The notes below the pieces were generated by a model. The model worked only from the letters and a program-made list of their open reading frames with translations, ran no database searches and was not told the DNA's origin. This document shows positions 42,336 through 51,754 of a stretch of 64,000 nt of DNA, piece after piece. The translations under genes were made by a program, and so were the position numbers. Every line of letters begins with the position of its first letter. The stretch's first letter is position 1. Source of the DNA: Paraburkholderia acidicola (GTDB taxonomy: Bacteria; Pseudomonadota; Gammaproteobacteria; Burkholderiales; Burkholderiaceae); assembly GCF_002362315.1 (NCBI RefSeq), contig NZ_MTZV01000006.1:930001-994000 (forward strand), given 5' to 3'.

Positions 42336-44630
42336 TTACAGCAACGCAACGACCCGCACATCCCCCTGTTCCGCCGACGCGACCACCTTCCCCGCCACCC
42401 GCCGGAACGTGATCGTCACCGACGCATCGCCCACCCGCAGATCGCCGACTTCGAGCCAGTCGATGCCATCGGGCAGCATCGGCTGTTCGATCAGGACCTC
42501 GCGCTTCGCGGCATCGATCGTCATGCCGAGGCATGCTTCGAGCATCATGAACGGCGAGCCCGCCGCCCACGCCTGCGGCAAGCAGGCGACCGGGTAGGCC
42601 GTAGGCGGTTCGCCGCGCCGGCGCGGGAAACCGCAGAACAGCTCGGGCAAACGCATGTCGAAATTCACCGCGGCCTGAAACAGCGCCTGCAATAGACGCA
42701 CCGCGGCCGCCTTGCCGCCGTAGCGCGCCGCGCCGCGCGCACATAGCGCGTTATCGTGCGGCCAGACCGAACCGTTGTGATACGCCATCGGGTTGAAGTG
42801 CGGTTGCCCCGCGGCCAGCGTGCGCACACCCCAGCCGGTATGGAACAGCGTCGACTCGAGCGCACGCGCCACCGCTTCGCCGCGGCTGCGTTCGGGCAAG
42901 CCGAACGCCAGCAGGTGCCCCGCATTCGACGCGAGCACGCGACACAGTTCGCCGTGACCATCGAGTGCAATGCCGTAGAAGCCTGCGTCTTCCATCCAGT
43001 ACTTATCCTCGACGCACGCGCGAATCGCTTTCGCGCGTTGAGCGTAGTCGGCGGCATCGCCGGTCAGGCCGCGCAGCGTCGAGAAATGCGCCATCGTGTC
43101 GAAAGCGGCGCTCGCGTACGCCTGCACTTCGACGAGCGCAATCGGCCCATCGGGAAAACGGCCGTCTGCATGGAACACCGAATCGTGACTGTCCTTCCAG
43201 CCCTGGTTAGCCAGTCCGCCATCCGATTCGCGCTGATAGTCGAGCAGCCCGTAACGGTTTTTGTCGCACACGCCCTTCACCCAGCCAGCCGCGCGATCAA
43301 GCGCGGGCCACAGTTCGTCGATCAGTGCGAGATCGCCGGTACGTGCTGCGTAGGCGCCCGCCAGCACGATAAAGAGCGGGGTCGTGTCGACGCCGCCGTA
43401 GTACTGCGCGAACGGGACTTCACCGGTCGCCGCCATCTCGCTCTTGCGCATCTCGTGGATGATCTTGCCGACCGCCGCGTCGCGGAACGCCGAGTTCTCG
43501 CGCGCCTGGTGCTCGGCCTGAAAGCGCAGCACACCGGCCGCGAGCGACGGCTGCAGCCAGAGCGTTTGCAACGACGTAATCACCGCATCGCGGCCAAACG
43601 GTGTCGAAAACCACGGGATGCCAGCATACGGATAGGGACCGGACGCGAGATCGGTAGTCAGCAAGCCGAGGTCAGCCTGCGAGCGGTCGATCCACGCGTT
43701 GAACAGCGGATTGCTCGAATGAATACGCGCAGACGCGCGGCGCCGCTCGCGCATCACCAGGTGCGCATCGACGAGTCCCGCGCGCACGGCGGCCCGGCCC
43801 ACGCGCGGACGCGCCGCATCGATCTGCGACAGATGCGCACCGCTCAGGTAGTGAAGCGGCTGCTGGACACCGGCGCTCGGCGCGTTGGCCTGCGCTTGCG
43901 TCAACGCCCTGACCTGCACCGACACCGACAGATAGATCGATACGCAGGCTTGCGCAGGCAGGCTTACCGTGTAATCGGCACGTCCCGCAAGCAGGTTGTC
44001 CGGCGTCGGCGAGAACGCGATCTGCACGCGACGTTCTACATTGTCGAGCCCGATGTAGTTAAGCAGTACCTCGCCATTCTCGACGCGCGCCGGCTCGTAG
44101 GTGCCATGCTTGTCGCGCTTCAGGCCGCGCACTTCGAACATGTCGCGGAAGTCGCTGGCGAACGAAATGGACAACGGCACTACGGCGTCGCTCGTGCCGT
44201 AGTTGGTGAGTTCGATCGCTTCGTTGAGCACCGTACCCGACAGCACGCGCACGCGCTCGACGTGAATCACGCCTTCCGGGGTACTGGTACCGCCGAGCAG
44301 CGGCAGCGGCCGGTTGGTCAGATGCGCGGTAAAGGCTGCGTTATCACTGCTCACGCTGCCCGACAGCAGCGACGGTGCGCGGCCGCCAAAAGTAAGCCGC
44401 AATTGCGACAGCACGCGCGTGTCGTTGACGAACAATCCGTCGTCGCGACCGGTGATGTCGCCTAGCGCATCGTTGACGATGAAGGTGTCGCCGGATTTCA
44501 GCACGTACTGTGCCGGGCTCGCGACGTTCTGGTTTTCGGGTGCGATGAATGCGTCAGGTGCGGGTGTCGCTGCGGCCGGTGTTGCGCCGCCCGAGTGCGT
44601 CAGTCCGCCGAGTGCTTCTGGATCCTGCAT
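42336..44630 (-). CDS. Amylo-alpha-1,6-glucosidase (glycogen debranching-type) family enzyme
   Basis: A 764-residue protein with the N-terminal GDE_N_bis domain (YVLKSGDTFIVNDALGDITG ... DTRVLSQLRLTFGG) and a C-terminal GH63/GDE-like (alpha/alpha)6 barrel (YAGIPWFSTPFGRDAVITSL, SDGGLANQGWKDSHDSVFHA, NGSVWPHDNALCARGAARYG). Members debranch glycogen-like glucans or process sugar polymers in the cytoplasm. ATG 44630 is preceded by AGGAGC; the ORF extension upstream (to 44918) runs into the gltA end. Monocistronic as far as seen. Confidence 0.88.
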   Translation of the reverse strand: MQDPEALGGLTHSGGATPAAATPAPDAFIAPENQNVASPAQYVLKSGDTFIVNDALGDITGRDDGLFVNDTRVLSQLRLTFGGRAPSLLSGSVSSDNAAFTAHLTNRPLPLLGGTSTPEGVIHVERVRVLSGTVLNEAIELTNYGTSDAVVPLSISFASDFRDMFEVRGLKRDKHGTYEPARVENGEVLLNYIGLDNVERRVQIAFSPTPDNLLAGRADYTVSLPAQACVSIYLSVSVQVRALTQAQANAPSAGVQQPLHYLSGAHLSQIDAARPRVGRAAVRAGLVDAHLVMRERRRASARIHSSNPLFNAWIDRSQADLGLLTTDLASGPYPYAGIPWFSTPFGRDAVITSLQTLWLQPSLAAGVLRFQAEHQARENSAFRDAAVGKIIHEMRKSEMAATGEVPFAQYYGGVDTTPLFIVLAGAYAARTGDLALIDELWPALDRAAGWVKGVCDKNRYGLLDYQRESDGGLANQGWKDSHDSVFHADGRFPDGPIALVEVQAYASAAFDTMAHFSTLRGLTGDAADYAQRAKAIRACVEDKYWMEDAGFYGIALDGHGELCRVLASNAGHLLAFGLPERSRGEAVARALESTLFHTGWGVRTLAAGQPHFNPMAYHNGSVWPHDNALCARGAARYGGKAAAVRLLQALFQAAVNFDMRLPELFCGFPRRRGEPPTAYPVACLPQAWAAGSPFMMLEACLGMTIDAAKREVLIEQPMLPDGIDWLEVGDLRVGDASVTITFRRVAGKVVASAEQGDVRVVALL

Positions 44631-44738
44631 CAGCTTGCTCCTGTGCTGTTGGCCTTGTTGCGATTGTAGAGGGTATGAGGCCAGCAGAGGAGTTTCGTTC
44701 CTTATGCACACGAATGCACACGAGATGCCGTAAACGAA

Positions 44739-44762
44739 ACTGCCGCGCAGCAGCGCGGCAGT
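44739..44762 (-). terminator. Terminator after citrate synthase
   Basis: On the minus strand a perfect 10-bp stem ACTGCCGCGC / GCGCGGCAGT with 4-nt loop is followed by TTTCGTTT. It lies about 53 bp past the citrate synthase stop and before the debranching gene start. Confidence 0.75.
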
Positions 44763-44815
44763 CGAACCACAACGGTCACACGAGGCCACCCACTCGCCTC
44801 GTGCAGGCAAAACTC

Positions 44816-46117
44816 CTAGCGCTGCGCGATCGGCTTCGCTTCGCGCGACGTTTCGCCGACGAACAATTGCCGCGGACGGCCAATCTTCTGTTCCGGATCG
44901 GCAATCATCTCGTTCCATTGCGCGATCCAGCCCACCGTGCGCGCCATCGCGAAGATGCAGGTAAACATCGACGTCGGAATGCCGAGCGCACGTTGCACGA
45001 TACCCGAGTAAAAGTCGACATTCGGATACAGCTTGCGCGACACGAAATAGTCATCTTCGAGCGCGATCTTTTCCAGCGCCATCGCGAGCTTGAAGAGCGG
45101 GTCGTCATGCAGGCCCAGTTCTTCCAGCACTTCGTAGCACGTCTCGCGCATCAGCTTCGCGCGCGGATCGTAGTTCTTGTACACCCGGTGACCGAAGCCC
45201 ATCAGCTTCACGCCTGAATTCTTGTCCTTCACCTGCTTGATGAACTCGGGGATCTTGTCGACCGAACCGATTTCTTCGAGCATGTTCAGCGCCGCTTCAT
45301 TCGCGCCACCGTGTGCCGGACCCCACAGGCAAGCAATCCCCGCTGCGATACAGGCAAACGGATTCGCACCCGACGAACCCGCGAGCCGCACCGTCGATGT
45401 CGACGCGTTCTGTTCGTGGTCTGCATGCAGGATCAGGATGCGGTCGAGTGCACGCACCAGCACGTCGTTGACCTTGTACTCTTCGGCGGGCGTCGAGAAC
45501 ATCATCTGCATGAAGTTCGCGCTGTACGACAGATCGTTCTGCGGATACACGAACGGCTGGCCGATGCTGTACTTGTAGGCCATCGCAACGAGCGTCGGCA
45601 GCTTGGCGATCATGCGCGTTGCCGAAATCTCGCGATGCCGCGGGTTATTGATGTCGAGCGAGTCGTGATAGAACGCCGACAACGCACCGACCGCGGCAAC
45701 CAGAATCGCCATCGGATGTGCATCGCGCCGGAAGCCGCGGAAGAAGATGTGCATCTGTTCGTGCACCATCGTGTGCTTCGTGACGGTCTCGACGAATTCA
45801 TCCTTTTGCTGCTGGTTCGGCAGTTCGCCCGTCAGCAGCAGGAAGCAGGTTTCGAGAAAGTCCGCGTTCTGCGCGAGGTTATCGATCGGGTAGCCGCGGT
45901 ACAGCAGTTCGCCCTTGTCCCCATCGATATACGTAATCGCCGAGTTGCACGACGCCGTCGACATGAAGCCCGGGTCGTACGTGAACTTGCCGGTCTGGCC
46001 GTACAGTTTGCGGATGTCGATCACGTCCGGGCCGAGCGTGCCCTTGTAGATCGGCAGATCGATGGCGTCGCTACCATCGGAAAACGTGAGCGTTGCGTGT
46101 GTCGTCGAATCGTTCAT
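44816..46117 (-). CDS. gltA: Citrate synthase (type II)
   Basis: A 433-residue citrate synthase that condenses acetyl-CoA and oxaloacetate. The catalytic set is present: His in LWGPAHGGANEAAL, His in GFGHRVYKNYDPRAK, Asp in NVDFYSGIV. The N-terminal extension (LTFSDGSDAIDLPIYKGTLG) marks the hexameric NADH-sensitive proteobacterial type. ATG 46117 follows AAAGGAACGCAG, a strong ribosome site. No succinate dehydrogenase genes, the usual Burkholderia gltA neighbours, are nearby; this may therefore be a second copy (inference). Confidence 0.94.
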   Translation of the reverse strand: MNDSTTHATLTFSDGSDAIDLPIYKGTLGPDVIDIRKLYGQTGKFTYDPGFMSTASCNSAITYIDGDKGELLYRGYPIDNLAQNADFLETCFLLLTGELPNQQQKDEFVETVTKHTMVHEQMHIFFRGFRRDAHPMAILVAAVGALSAFYHDSLDINNPRHREISATRMIAKLPTLVAMAYKYSIGQPFVYPQNDLSYSANFMQMMFSTPAEEYKVNDVLVRALDRILILHADHEQNASTSTVRLAGSSGANPFACIAAGIACLWGPAHGGANEAALNMLEEIGSVDKIPEFIKQVKDKNSGVKLMGFGHRVYKNYDPRAKLMRETCYEVLEELGLHDDPLFKLAMALEKIALEDDYFVSRKLYPNVDFYSGIVQRALGIPTSMFTCIFAMARTVGWIAQWNEMIADPEQKIGRPRQLFVGETSREAKPIAQR

Positions 46118-46296
46118 CTGCGTTCCTTTATTTGTTGCACCGGTTTTGTCGCACCGACCGGTCACATCGATGATTACGGCGCATGCGGGCCGGGACCGAC
46201 CCGCGTTGGCAATGCATTCTACGGCGCGCGCGTCCGGTTATTGGATCGATCGCGCACAACAAACCATCTCGCCCGACGCAACACTCGTTGCCGAAG

Positions 46297-46320
46297 ATGT
46301 CCTGGGGGTGTCCAGGACAT
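46297..46320. repeat. 9-bp perfect inverted repeat
   Basis: ATGTCCTGG (46297-46305) and CCAGGACAT (46312-46320) with a 6-nt spacer. It lies about 180 bp upstream of the citrate synthase start and 252 bp before the next plus-strand gene. Regulatory dyad or RNA hairpin; the binding factor is unknown. Confidence 0.5.
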
Positions 46321-46446
46321 GTCGGGAAAATGAAACCTGCACGCTGCGTGCAACAGTGTTTTGCCGGCCGCGACCTGCACAGGCGCGTCCGCTCTGACAT
46401 ACTGAAGTCGTGTTTTGCTTCCCCTCGCAAGCACATTGTCGTTTCA

Positions 46447-46474
46447 GCCCGCCGTTCTGCGGCGGGCTTTTTTT
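46447..46474 (+). terminator. Rho-independent terminator without an upstream plus-strand gene
   Basis: GCCCGCCG (46447-46454), 5-nt loop, CGGCGGGC (46460-46467), then seven T. A textbook terminator on the plus strand. The only upstream plus-strand DNA is non-coding, so it may end a small RNA or act as a leader attenuator of the 46572 gene. Confidence 0.85.
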
Positions 46475-46508
46475 ACCGGCCAATATCAAGTGAAATCCGA
46501 GTTGAGAC

Positions 46509-46544
46509 TCAAGTCGAAATTCGAGTCGAAGCTCAAATCGAAAC
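46509..46544. repeat. Three tandem 12-nt repeats in a gene leader
   Basis: Copies TCAAGTCGAAAT, TCGAGTCGAAGC and TCAAATCGAAAC follow each other without gaps, 27 bp before the start codon of the 46572 gene. Each pair differs at three or four positions. Confidence 0.6.
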
Positions 46545-46571
46545 GTCAGCTGAAATAACAGGATGGACCCG

Positions 46572-46973
46572 ATGAATCTCACCGTCGAAACATTGTTCCC
46601 GGAAAGCGAACAGGAAGACGAAAGCATCGTCACCGCGCTGACCCATCAGGATATCGTTGTCGCGCTGTCGGCGGCACTGGCGCCAAAAAAGGTTGCAGTA
46701 CTGCACATGCTGTATCCGCGCACCGATGCGCGCACGCACAGCAGCCTCGACTCGCTCGTTGCAGCGCTGCACGGCCACGGGTTGCATCAGGTCGCGCACC
46801 TCGTCGCACAGGAAGCGCACTACCTGCTGTTCAAAGACCCGGTGAAGGCCTGGAGAGCGTTTCAGGAAATCCGCAACGACTCGCTCGCGATCGGTGTGCA
46901 TCTGTATTACAACGGCCTTGTCGGCCAGGCCGCCGAGCAGGTGCTCGACGTCGACGCGCATCGCAAAGGCTGA
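46572..46973 (+). CDS. Hypothetical protein, DUF-like, 133 residues
   Basis: I do not recognise the family. The protein is soluble and helical, with an acidic N-terminus (LFPESEQEDESIV) and a regular middle part (DIVVALSAALAPKKVAVLHM, SLDSLVAALHGHGLHQVAHL) ending in AEQVLDVDAHRKG. ATG 46572 is chosen since AGGA is 8 nt upstream; ATG 46563 is the alternative. It is preceded by the tandem 12-nt repeats and a terminator-like hairpin. Codon use looks like the surrounding genes. Confidence 0.65.
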   Translation: MNLTVETLFPESEQEDESIVTALTHQDIVVALSAALAPKKVAVLHMLYPRTDARTHSSLDSLVAALHGHGLHQVAHLVAQEAHYLLFKDPVKAWRAFQEIRNDSLAIGVHLYYNGLVGQAAEQVLDVDAHRKG

Positions 46974-47015
46974 AGCGTTGAAACGTGCGCGCGCCAGCCA
47001 GCACTGCCACCGGGT

Positions 47016-47894
47016 TTAGCGGTCGGCGGCAGTGACGGCGGGCGCGCTGCCCACCTCGCGAATGAAGGTATCGATGTAGCGGTTGAACGCGGCCGGGTGC
47101 GCCAGGTTCATGCCGTGCGACGCGCCGCGTACCGTCTCGCGGCGCGCGTTGGGACACCACGCGGCCAGCGCCGTCGCAGTACGGCGAAACATGTCGGGGC
47201 TCTTTTCCCCGTCAATGAGTAGCAGCGGACAGCGTATTTCAGCGGCATCCTCCGGCGTGTAGGCCGGCAACGGATCGCGAAACTGGCGTGCAAGCGTATG
47301 GGCGTTATCGGTCGCCATCGTGCGAAACGCCGTCGTGCTTTTCGCCCAGAAACCCGGCCGGCTCACCGAGTCGACGAATAGCTGCAATCCCGCATCCACC
47401 TCACCCGTTTCGATCAGCTGGGCTGCCCGTGCGCGCAGTGCATTGGCCGTTTCTGGCAGCTTCGCGGGCGGACGGTCTGCAATCTGTAGCGGGCCGCCTG
47501 GGTCAGCCAGCGTCAGCGTACGCAGCCACTGCGGATGGCGTTTCGCGAAATGAAACGCCACACAGCCGCCACGCGAATGACCAACCACATGCGCCGGCCC
47601 GGCGCCGAATCGTTCGATGAATTCGGCCAGCTCGTCGGCATGATCGCTCCAGCTGAACGGTATGTCGGCGGGCGTATCGATGACGGGCCAGTAGTGCGTG
47701 AGGCTCACGGCGACACACCGGTAACGGCCTGACAGCCCGCCAAGCTGCGGTTGCCAGTAGCGGTAGTCGCAGAGCGAACCGTGTACGAAGAGCAGGAGTT
47801 CGCCGTCGCCGGCCTCGACGTACGGCATGCGCAGGTGGTTCTGCAGTGAAACGAACGATGGCGAAGAGGCAGGAACGGGCTGATTCACGGACAC
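47016..47894 (-). CDS. Alpha/beta-hydrolase
   Basis: A ~292-residue alpha/beta-hydrolase fold protein: LLLFVHGSLCDYRYWQPQL (oxyanion), VVGHSRGGCVAFHFA (nucleophile Ser), LLLIDGEKSPDMF (Asp) and GASHGMNLAHPAAF (His). GHSRGG is common in esterase/haloperoxidase-like members. The start is uncertain: GTG 47894 is used because residues after it fit the fold (SLQNHLRMPYVEAGDGE), with ATG 47828 as the other choice; neither has a good ribosome site. It lies after the MreB-like gene on the same strand. Confidence 0.8.
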   Translation of the reverse strand: MSVNQPVPASSPSFVSLQNHLRMPYVEAGDGELLLFVHGSLCDYRYWQPQLGGLSGRYRCVAVSLTHYWPVIDTPADIPFSWSDHADELAEFIERFGAGPAHVVGHSRGGCVAFHFAKRHPQWLRTLTLADPGGPLQIADRPPAKLPETANALRARAAQLIETGEVDAGLQLFVDSVSRPGFWAKSTTAFRTMATDNAHTLARQFRDPLPAYTPEDAAEIRCPLLLIDGEKSPDMFRRTATALAAWCPNARRETVRGASHGMNLAHPAAFNRYIDTFIREVGSAPAVTAADR

Positions 47895-48014
47895 GGGCGG
47901 CCAGAGCCGGCAACGAAAAGAGCACCCATTGTCACACAGGCCACTTATCGGACCGCCCTGCCGAACTGCCGACCTGTGCCTGCGCCGGTAATCGCTCAAT
48001 ACCGCGGCGCCCGC

Positions 48015-49085
48015 TCAATCGAACGCAAACGCATCCACCATGCCGAGCGCCGCGCCCGCTCCGCGGACGGCGCACGTCAGCGGTTCATCGGCCACCCGCA
48101 CGGCAACGCCGAGCTGCTCGCTCAGACAGCGATCCAGATGGCCGAGCAACGCGCCGCCGCCAGTCAGCACGATGCCACTGCCGGCGATATCGGTGATCAG
48201 TTCGGGCGGTGCGCTTTCGAGCCCGGTTTTCACCGCGCCGATCACCTGCCGCAGCGGCGCGACGATCGCCTCGGCGATGTCATGGTTGCTCAGTTGAACC
48301 GTACGCGGCAGGCCGTCCTCGACGCTGCGCCCGGTCGCGTTCATCCGCTCGATCGGTACGTCGCGCAACGCCGAGCCAATGGTTTTCTTCACGTATTCGG
48401 CCGTCTGCTCGCCGAGCAGCACGCCATACACGCTGCGCACATGATTGACGATCGCCTGGTCGAACTGGTCGCCGCCGACGCGGATCGACCCGCTGTACAC
48501 GGCGCCGCCCAGTGCGATTACGCCGACCTCGGTGGTGCCGCCGCCGATGTCGACCACCATCGACCCAGTCGCCGATGCCACCGGCAGCCCCGCACCGACC
48601 GCCGACGCCAGCGATTCGCCGATCAGGCTCACCTTCCACGCCCCCGCAGACACCGCCGCTTCCTTGATCGCGCGCCGCTCGACCTGGGTCGCGCCGGCCG
48701 GCACGCAGATCGTAAACGTCGCGCGACGGCCGAACAGCTGGCGCGGCCGCGCCATCGCCACGAACTGACGGATCATGTGTTCGGCGGCGGAAAAGTCTGC
48801 GATGACGCCGTGCCGCATCGGCCGGACCGCTTCGAGATTGCCGGGCGCGCGGCCGAGCATCTGCTTCGCTTCGTTGCCGACGGCTGCGACGATCGGATTA
48901 GCGCCGGCCGTGACACGCTCGCGGCCCGCGTCGGCCGGCTTCTGGAAACACACGACGGACGGCTGGTTGAGCACGATGCCACCATCGTCGGTATAGATCA
49001 GCGTATTCGCGGTGCCGAGGTCGACCGCCACGTTGTGACGGAACAGACGGCTGAACAGCGGTGGATGCGACGTCGATCGGGCCAT
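48015..49085 (-). CDS. MreB-family actin-like protein (paralogue)
   Basis: A 356-residue bacterial actin. Phosphate-1 NVAVDLGTANTLIY, connect motif around ICVPAGATQVERRAIKEAA, phosphate-2 SMVVDIGGGTTEVGVIAL, adenosine GIVLTGGGALLGHLD. It is shorter in similarity to canonical MreB at both ends and is not followed by mreC/mreD, so it is likely a second MreB/Mbl-like protein rather than the housekeeping cell-shape gene. It would polymerise at the inner membrane. ATG 49085 gives a basic N-terminus (LFSRLFRHN), possibly membrane-binding. Confidence 0.88.
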   Translation of the reverse strand: MARSTSHPPLFSRLFRHNVAVDLGTANTLIYTDDGGIVLNQPSVVCFQKPADAGRERVTAGANPIVAAVGNEAKQMLGRAPGNLEAVRPMRHGVIADFSAAEHMIRQFVAMARPRQLFGRRATFTICVPAGATQVERRAIKEAAVSAGAWKVSLIGESLASAVGAGLPVASATGSMVVDIGGGTTEVGVIALGGAVYSGSIRVGGDQFDQAIVNHVRSVYGVLLGEQTAEYVKKTIGSALRDVPIERMNATGRSVEDGLPRTVQLSNHDIAEAIVAPLRQVIGAVKTGLESAPPELITDIAGSGIVLTGGGALLGHLDRCLSEQLGVAVRVADEPLTCAVRGAGAALGMVDAFAFD

Positions 49086-49318
49086 AGCTTGGCTCTGCGT
49101 GTATGGCCGCCCGTTGCCTGCGGCGGCGCGAATAATCGGCCCCGGCTGCGCGTTGACGGCTGTCCGGCCTGGTCCAGGCCCGCGTGTCGGGTGCTTTTTT
49201 CGTGCTTTTCTTGCTTTTCTTGCGCTTCGTGTTGATAACTTCTAACGGCAGCACCGGCGAGAAACTTTAGGCGCCTGTGCGAACCGGTATGACGACTGTC
49301 TGCATTGCCCGTTTTGCC

Positions 49319-49981
49319 TTAACCCCGCACGTCCGATCCACCCAGCGCCTTCACCAGCGCATCGCGTCCGAGCGCCGCGCCATCGGCGGAAATCGTGTGG
49401 CCGACGCCCTGCAGCGCGTATGCATCGACCGGGTAGCCCGCATCCTCGAGCGCGGTAGCCGCATGTTCGAGTTCGCGAACCGGAATGACGTCGTCGTCGG
49501 TGCCGTGAATCAGCGTGACCGGCGTGCCGCTATGTGCGCTAACCGGCGACGAAAGACGCCCCGAATAGGCGACCACTGCGGCCGCCCCATCCGGATTGGA
49601 CGCGACATGATGCAACGACATAATTGAGCCCTGCGAAAAACCGACCAGCGCAAGCTTTTCGTAAGTAACACCCCAGTGCGCGAGTTCGGCGGTCAGCGTG
49701 TGTAGCAACGCCGGGTACGCCTGCGCGACACGCTCCACGCGGTTCGCTGCGTCGATCTCGCGCAGGCTAAACCATTGACGCCCGCCGAAGCCACCGTCGA
49801 ACGGCTCACTGCCATCCAGCGACACGAACGCCGTGTCCGGCAGCACGCCACGCCAGAAATCGGCGAGCGGCATCAGGTCTCGCGCGTTGCTGCCCACGCC
49901 GTGTAACAGCACGACCAGTGACTTCGCCGGCAGGTCCACCGGCGCGAGCCGCCAGCCATGTTCGAATTGCTCCCAGGCCAT
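49319..49981 (-). CDS. Phospholipase/carboxylesterase-family protein
   Basis: A 220-residue alpha/beta-hydrolase of the APT1/carboxylesterase (Abhydrolase_2) family: VVLLHGVGSNARDLMPLADF, nucleophile Ser in LVGFSQGSIMSLHHVA, Asp in HGTDDDVIPVRELE, His in GVGHTISADG. It cleaves short acyl esters or lysophospholipids in the cytoplasm. ATG 49981 gives the family-typical length; the extension to 50140 overlaps the divergent transporter promoter and lacks similarity. Confidence 0.88.
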   Translation of the reverse strand: MAWEQFEHGWRLAPVDLPAKSLVVLLHGVGSNARDLMPLADFWRGVLPDTAFVSLDGSEPFDGGFGGRQWFSLREIDAANRVERVAQAYPALLHTLTAELAHWGVTYEKLALVGFSQGSIMSLHHVASNPDGAAAVVAYSGRLSSPVSAHSGTPVTLIHGTDDDVIPVRELEHAATALEDAGYPVDAYALQGVGHTISADGAALGRDALVKALGGSDVRG

Positions 49982-50178
49982 CCTGAATCCCGTCGATGAG
50001 TTCGCGCAACGCGAACCCCGCTGCGCACAGCCGCGAGAATACTTCACCACTATGTTTTGCGGCAGCTTGTATACCCTGAAGCGCCCCGCCCCTGTTGAGT
50101 TCGGCGCCGCGATCCCGCGAATGAAGGTATCCTTTTCCACGCCTTACAGCCCTTATAGTCCCAAGCCCGGAGTTCCGT

Positions 50179-51747
50179 TTGAGTCAGCCTGCCGCCGCCC
50201 CTGCACCAGCCTCGCCACCCCCGCTTAAAGGTGGCCAGCTCGTGCTCGCAACCATTGCGGTCGCGCTCGCCACCTTCATGACCGTGCTCGACTCGTCGAT
50301 CGCCAACGTCGCGATCCCGACGATCTCGGGCAATCTCGGCGCATCGGTCGATCAGGGCACGTGGGTCATCACCGTGTTCGCCGCGGCCAACGCCGTTTCG
50401 ATTCCGCTCACGGGATGGCTCACGCAGCGCATCGGCCAGATCAAGCTGTTCGTCGGCGCGATCCTCGCGTTCGTGGTTGCCTCGTGGTTGTGCGGCATCG
50501 CACCGACCCTGCCGATCCTGCTGTTCGCGCGCGTGCTGCAGGGCGCGGTGGCCGGCCCGTTGATCCCGCTGTCGCAGGCCATCCTGCTCGGCTCGTATCC
50601 AAAGAACAAGTCGTCGACCGCGCTCGCCTTATGGGCGATGACCGCGACGGTCGGGCCGATTGCCGGGCCATTGCTCGGCGGCTGGATCACCGACAGCTAC
50701 AGCTGGGCGTGGATCTTCTTCGTCAATATTCCGGTGGGCATCTTTGCGGCCGGTGTCACGTGGAGCATCTACCGCCATCGTGAAACGGCGACGAAGCGCC
50801 TGCCGATCGACGTCGTCGGTCTCGGGCTGCTCATCGCGTGGGTCGCGTCGCTGCAAATCATGCTCGACAAAGGCAAGGACCTCGACTGGTTCAATTCGCC
50901 GACGATCGTCATTCTTGGCTTATCGGCGGTGATCAGTTTCGCGTTCTTCCTCGTCTGGGAGCTGACCGCTGAGAACCCGATCATCGATATCCGGCTCTTC
51001 GGGCAACGCAATTTTCTGGGCGGCACCGTGGCGATTTCGATTGCCTATGGCGTGTTCTTCGGCAACTTCGTACTGCTGCCGCAATGGATGCAGGAGTACC
51101 TCAACTATCGTTCCGTCGATGCCGGGCTCGTCACCGCGCCGCTCGGCGTGTTCGCGGTGATCCTCGCGCCGATCATGGGCCGCGTGCTGCCGCGCTCCGA
51201 CGCACGCATCATCGCCACCTTCGCATTTATCGGCTTCGCGATCGTGTTCTACATGCGCTCGAAGTACCTGATCGAGATCGACACGTGGCATCTCGTGCTG
51301 CCTACCTTGCTGCAAGGTATCCCGATGGCGATGTTCTTCGTGCCGCTCACCGCCATTATTCTGTCGGGGCAACCGCCGCACCGCATTCCGGCGGCCGCGG
51401 GGCTGTCGAATTTCGTGCGGGTGTTTTGCGGCGCGGTCGGTACCTCGCTGGCGGGCAATGCATGGAACAACCGCACGGTGCTGCATCATGCGCGGCTTAC
51501 CGAGCAGGCCAGCATCGATAATCCGCTCTTCAACCAGCAGATCGCTTCCACACAATCGTTGCTGCAACTGAATACGCAGTCGTCGCATGCGCTGTTCGAT
51601 TTCACTGTGAACACCCAGGCGGCGATGATGGGGCTGAACGATATTTTCTATGTGTCAGCGATCATCTTTCTGCTGATCATTCCACTGATCTGGATTACGC
51701 GGCCGGCGAAGGGTGGTGGTGGGGCGGATGCGGCAGGCGCGCATTGA
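50179..51747 (+). CDS. DHA2-family MFS multidrug transporter (EmrB type)
   Basis: A 522-residue 14-TM antiporter: TFMTVLDSSIANVAIPTISG (TM1), GWLTQRIGQIKLFVG (motif A) and MTATVGPIAGPLLGGWITD (motif C). It resembles EmrB/FarB inner-membrane pumps that pair with an EmrA adaptor, but no adaptor gene is adjacent. The start is a TTG at 50179 with GGAG 6 nt upstream; no ATG occurs before TM1 in this frame apart from one inside it. It is divergent from the carboxylesterase. Confidence 0.9.
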   Translation: MSQPAAAPAPASPPPLKGGQLVLATIAVALATFMTVLDSSIANVAIPTISGNLGASVDQGTWVITVFAAANAVSIPLTGWLTQRIGQIKLFVGAILAFVVASWLCGIAPTLPILLFARVLQGAVAGPLIPLSQAILLGSYPKNKSSTALALWAMTATVGPIAGPLLGGWITDSYSWAWIFFVNIPVGIFAAGVTWSIYRHRETATKRLPIDVVGLGLLIAWVASLQIMLDKGKDLDWFNSPTIVILGLSAVISFAFFLVWELTAENPIIDIRLFGQRNFLGGTVAISIAYGVFFGNFVLLPQWMQEYLNYRSVDAGLVTAPLGVFAVILAPIMGRVLPRSDARIIATFAFIGFAIVFYMRSKYLIEIDTWHLVLPTLLQGIPMAMFFVPLTAIILSGQPPHRIPAAAGLSNFVRVFCGAVGTSLAGNAWNNRTVLHHARLTEQASIDNPLFNQQIASTQSLLQLNTQSSHALFDFTVNTQAAMMGLNDIFYVSAIIFLLIIPLIWITRPAKGGGGADAAGAH

Positions 51748-51754
51748 GGGTTGA

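Larger units (their letters stand above)
46118..46571. other. 454-bp intergenic region gltA to 46572 gene
   Basis: No gene is supported, but the region is structured. It holds a perfect 9-bp inverted repeat (46297-46320), a rho-independent terminator on the plus strand (46447-46474) with no plus-strand gene before it, and a 12-nt tandem repeat (46509-46544). A small RNA or leader transcript ending at 46474 is possible. Confidence 0.5.

Noticed and set aside
42756..44465. 569-residue open frame on the plus strand
   Set aside because: Antisense to the debranching-type gene with shadow composition; no ribosome site or motif.
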